This document shows, in pieces, positions 61,581-64,000 of a stretch of DNA of 64,000 bases. A program made the translations under genes and the position numbers. Each line of letters begins with the position of its first letter. The first letter of the stretch is position 1. The DNA is from Chloroflexota bacterium (GTDB lineage Bacteria; Chloroflexota; Anaerolineae; Promineifilales; Promineifilaceae). A model generated the notes under the pieces. That model did no database searches. It had not been told where the DNA came from and saw nothing but the letters and a program-made list of their open reading frames with translations. The stretch covers positions 49,712 to 113,711 of the forward strand of contig JAKEFB010000061.1 in NCBI GenBank assembly GCA_022616275.1. The letters run 5' to 3'.

Positions 61581-62405
61581 ATGACTTCGTTAGTAGCATG
61601 GGTTGGTGTTGACTCTCGTGGCCCGGCATCAATTTACCTTGTGAGTGATAGCAGAATCTCGTGGGGGAGTGGCCAAGTCTGGGATTACGGGCGTAAACTA
61701 TTCACTTCTACAAAATATCCAGATATCTTGGGATATTATGGTGATGTCCTGTTTCCCTCACAAGCGTTAGGACGGGTTATTGACTTCATAGATGCAGATC
61801 TACTATTAGATACGGGCGACTTACCTAGAGTCCGGCACGAGAAAATCGCAACAGTAATTAAGAGTTCATTGAAAGACTATCCCCTAAATCAAGTTACAGC
61901 AAAAACTTTCACTATAGTATACTGTACGCGTGAAAACGAGGGAATGGCGGCAAATTTTCATCTTTCGTCGCTAAAATGGAGCAGTGCAGATGGTTGGAGG
62001 GAGGAATGGTTACCTATTCCCTCAAAATCAGGCATAATCCGAAGTTTCGGAAGTGGCGAAAAACCATTCGCAAAATGGTATTCTCGGTGGAACAACACTA
62101 AAGAAGGTCGAACCAGTCGCAGCGTTTTCAGTGCTTTCTGCGATGCTCTTCATAGTAGTGAGGATAAGCTGAGTGGAGGAGCACCTCAACTGGTAGGAAT
62201 TTACCGGAAAGACATCGGTAAGACTTTCGGTATTATCTACAATAATGAACGGTATATTTTTGGTCTTCCCGTTACAGAATCAGACAAGCTTCAAACACTA
62301 GAATGGCGGAACAGTCTGTTTGAACGGTGTGACTGGCACACGAAAGAACCTTTGCAAGACGTGCAACGTCATAAACGCCCAAGAGGGCTTGGCAACACTT
62401 TGTAA
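61581..62405 (+). CDS. Putative Ntn-hydrolase with N-terminal Thr (proteasome/HslV-like)
   Basis: The 274-residue protein starts MTSLVAWVGVDSRG, then SIYLVSDSRISWGSG. Thr2 after the initiator Met, a first strand, and an Asp in VSDSR match the start of HslV and proteasome beta subunits, where Thr is the nucleophile and Asp supports it. GYYGDVLFPSQALG and FTIVYCTRENEGMAANF continue the sandwich fold. It could be a peptidase or amidase activated by removal of Met1. AT-rich, unlike the core genome. It lies 81 bases upstream of the Met-Gly gene. Confidence 0.5.
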   Translation: MTSLVAWVGVDSRGPASIYLVSDSRISWGSGQVWDYGRKLFTSTKYPDILGYYGDVLFPSQALGRVIDFIDADLLLDTGDLPRVRHEKIATVIKSSLKDYPLNQVTAKTFTIVYCTRENEGMAANFHLSSLKWSSADGWREEWLPIPSKSGIIRSFGSGEKPFAKWYSRWNNTKEGRTSRSVFSAFCDALHSSEDKLSGGAPQLVGIYRKDIGKTFGIIYNNERYIFGLPVTESDKLQTLEWRNSLFERCDWHTKEPLQDVQRHKRPRGLGNTL

Positions 62406-62486
62406 GCAGATTTAGTGCGTCAAAGTTGATAATCGGCCTTAGTGAGAGTAGTGAACTCCTGAAAACCAGAAATAAAGGGGGTTAAT

Positions 62487-63290
62487 ATGGGTCATATTAA
62501 ACTTGGAACCATACCAAAATCCAAGAAATGGAGTGTCGTAGTCTCTGAGGTAATGGGGGAGGGTGGAGCCGGAAGTTCCAAATTGCTTACCGATGATGTA
62601 GAGCACATCGCTTCTAAAACTATTGAGGCAGCTCAAGGGGGGTTAAAGCAAGCTATTAACGACGCGGGGCTCCAATACACTTTCTACTTGCTCACTCAGA
62701 TTGTTTTGTTGGCTCGAGAAAAAGACTGGTATGAAAGTTTGCCACGCCTCGGTATACGAATTTCAGGTCATAATACACTGTTTGACTTAACTGCAGAAAT
62801 GCAGGCAGCTATAGACGACTACCTATCAAGTCAAAACGCTCAAACTGATATAAGCGAAATTGCCCAAAAAGCAGCTGGGGAGGCTGTGTTTGCCCTTGCT
62901 ATACCAAAGGCCTTTACCCTGTTTGGTGGTAGTGGGGAGGAGTTGAGACTTGCAATTAAGTCTCTGTCTACCAAAGCGGGCTTTGCACAACTAACTCAGG
63001 TTTTCTTTGGCCGATTTATCGCTCGTTTTCTCAACTTCTACCTGAGCCGTATTACGGCAGCAGAAGTTGACAGCACACGTCTACCGCAGGCAAGTGATAT
63101 TTCAGAGTTTAATAAAACATTGGAAAAACACTGCGAGCAAAGTGCGAGAATAGTCAAGGATTTTGGTGGGGAGTGGTATTCAAAAACAGAATACTTAGAG
63201 GGCATTAATCTTGACAATACAGCACGATTTGTTGCTGTTGCTCTGAAAAAACTACAAGCGGAACTAGAACAACAGAGGCAGAGGCAATGA
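62487..63290 (+). CDS. Met-Gly-starting protein of unknown function next to a QueC-like enzyme
   Basis: The 267-residue, mostly helical protein begins MGHIKLGTIPKSKKWSVVVS and contains GEGGAGSSKLLTDDVEHIAS, GLQYTFYLLTQIVLLAREKD and FFGRFIARFLNFYLSRITA. AAAGGGGG lies a few bases before the ATG. Its stop overlaps the start of the QueC-like gene (ATGA), so both are made together. I do not recognise a named family. The Met-Gly start is notable because QueC-like defence enzymes have been linked to modification of N-terminal Gly in partner proteins; whether this is a substrate is inference. Confidence 0.6.
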   Translation: MGHIKLGTIPKSKKWSVVVSEVMGEGGAGSSKLLTDDVEHIASKTIEAAQGGLKQAINDAGLQYTFYLLTQIVLLAREKDWYESLPRLGIRISGHNTLFDLTAEMQAAIDDYLSSQNAQTDISEIAQKAAGEAVFALAIPKAFTLFGGSGEELRLAIKSLSTKAGFAQLTQVFFGRFIARFLNFYLSRITAAEVDSTRLPQASDISEFNKTLEKHCEQSARIVKDFGGEWYSKTEYLEGINLDNTARFVAVALKKLQAELEQQRQRQ

Positions 63291-63952
63291 TTCAACCGCG
63301 CCTATTCCTCTGTAATGGGATTAGCTCCACAGATTATAACTTGCCACACGAGGGGTATCGTCTGGTAGAACTAGATTCAAACCATGAAAGCCATAACCTT
63401 AATGTCTTCATCCAGCTTGAAAATTTGACAAAGGTTTTTCAAAAACACCTTTCTCCACGCCTTACAGATTTGCTTGAGATCGCTGCTTATATATACACGG
63501 GTGACTGCGCCACACCACGTGGCACTCAATGGACTGATCAAGATTCTACTGAAGCATGGGAGCGCGAGTTTAGGTTCGTTATTCCAGTACGGGATCCGAA
63601 TTTTTGGTCTAAGGATGAGGTTAAGAAACTCCTCCTTCAGCTCTTATCTTTCCTATCCAATGACAAGTACAGTTTTGAATTTCCAGAATTAACCCAGAGG
63701 CGTTCCAAGCAGCTCTATCTCCAATTCTCTGATAGGGAAGACTGGCCTTTCTACGGGGTTGACCGAATACTGATGTTCTCTGGTGGTCTGGATTCACTAG
63801 CCGGCGCTGTTGAGACGGCTTCTAAAGATGAAAAATTAGTGCTTGTCAGCCACAGATCATCTGCGGTAATGGACAAAAGGCAACGTCAATTATTTGACAA
63901 GTATACTGAACCCCAGAAACTGGACCACAGGCTAAGGTGGATAGTTGTATAA
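63287..63952 (+). pseudogene. QueC-like (QatC/Cap9-type) enzyme gene, truncated by an insertion sequence
   Basis: Residues 1-155 form an N-terminal region without known motifs. RILMFSGGLDSLAGAVE (161-177) is the PP-loop ATP site of QueC-type 7-cyano-deazaguanine synthases, in the variant used by phage-defence systems such as Qat and type IV CBASS. The natural protein should continue some 150-200 residues, with a Cys-rich zinc site. Here gene sequence ends at about residue 206 (DKY); the last 15 codons come from the end of an IS3-like element. The protein is probably inactive in this strain. Confidence 0.7.
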
Positions 63953-64000
63953 TCAACCAATTCTGTGGAGGTTAAAAATGTCGCAAAAACGGACACGGCA
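63907..64000 (+). mobile_element. Left end of an IS3-family-like insertion sequence
   Basis: From 63907 the sequence TGAACCCCAGAAACTGGACC has the look of an IS3-group terminal repeat (TG start, CCC..A..TGGACC). About 70 bases inside lies TGGAGG and an ORF beginning MSQKRTR, a typical IS3 OrfA start. The element runs out of the window. Confidence 0.6.
63978..64000 (+). CDS. Start of a probable IS3 OrfA transposase (partial)
   Basis: Only MSQKRTR is visible, behind TGGAGG with 6 bases spacing. Basic, Arg/Lys-rich openings of this kind are usual for the HTH-bearing OrfA of IS3 elements. The rest lies outside the window. Confidence 0.5.

Overview
The window looks like a chromosomal segment of a high-GC member of the Chloroflexota (Anaerolineae/Ardenticatenia-like). 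The pointers are a genome style saturated with GGCCGG, sugar ABC transporters under ROK control, several DinB-fold proteins, NACHT NTPases carrying effector-associated domains, an F420/PPOX protein, a class A PBP with a Thr/Pro-rich tail, and intergenic regions filled with heptanucleotide tandem repeats. This placement is inference from gene content; there is no rRNA or tRNA in the window. All calls were made by reading the sequence, without database searches.

Layout. 0-6.8 kb: LysR tail, GT2 glycosyltransferase, secreted VIT/vWA protein, an MntA-HepT toxin-antitoxin pair and an S9 peptidase. 6.9-14.4 kb: a sugar-uptake locus (ROK regulator, lipoprotein SBP, double-ATPase, two permeases, Gfo/Idh/MocA oxidoreductase). 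14.4-17.8 kb: a broken nucleotidyltransferase, a DEAD-box helicase and a secreted beta-helix protein. 17.9-21.5 kb: three consecutive ligases (GCS2-like, circularly permuted ATP-grasp, ATP-grasp) that look like one unassigned amide-ligase pathway. 21.7-24.8 kb: D-lyxose isomerase-like cupin, FGGY kinase and a TIM-barrel isomerase, probably the catabolic arm for the imported sugar.

25-38 kb is an accessory region: duplicated DUF4279 genes, four copies of a 64-bp palindrome, fragments of IS630, CHRD and antitoxin genes, a DUF262-HEPN pair behind a terminator/antiterminator leader, a frameshifted NACHT gene, and scattered pieces of further NACHT copies with unrelated cargo (DUF1579-like gene, XRE/MmyB regulator, MFS transporter) between them. 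38.1-41.9 kb holds a run of dienelactone hydrolase, ClbS/DfsB-like, two DinB and YcaQ-type glycosylase genes behind a promoter with a perfect GAAC-N4-GTTC box, which reads as a damage-inducible genotoxin-resistance cluster.

42-57.9 kb is mostly housekeeping: xylulokinase, RF1, MaoC hydratase, PBP1A, GT4, DUF429-like, PPOX, M24 peptidase, AGPS-like FAD enzyme with GlpD, YdeI and GNAT. 57.9-61.0 kb is a second NACHT protein with an effector-associated-like segment between Walker A and B and a long Asp-Arg repeat. The right end (61.4-64 kb) is AT-rich and carries an operon-like set of an N-terminal-Thr Ntn hydrolase, a protein beginning Met-Gly, and a QueC-like enzyme cut by an IS3-type insertion. 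This last set is the best candidate for a poorly described, probably defensive, system.
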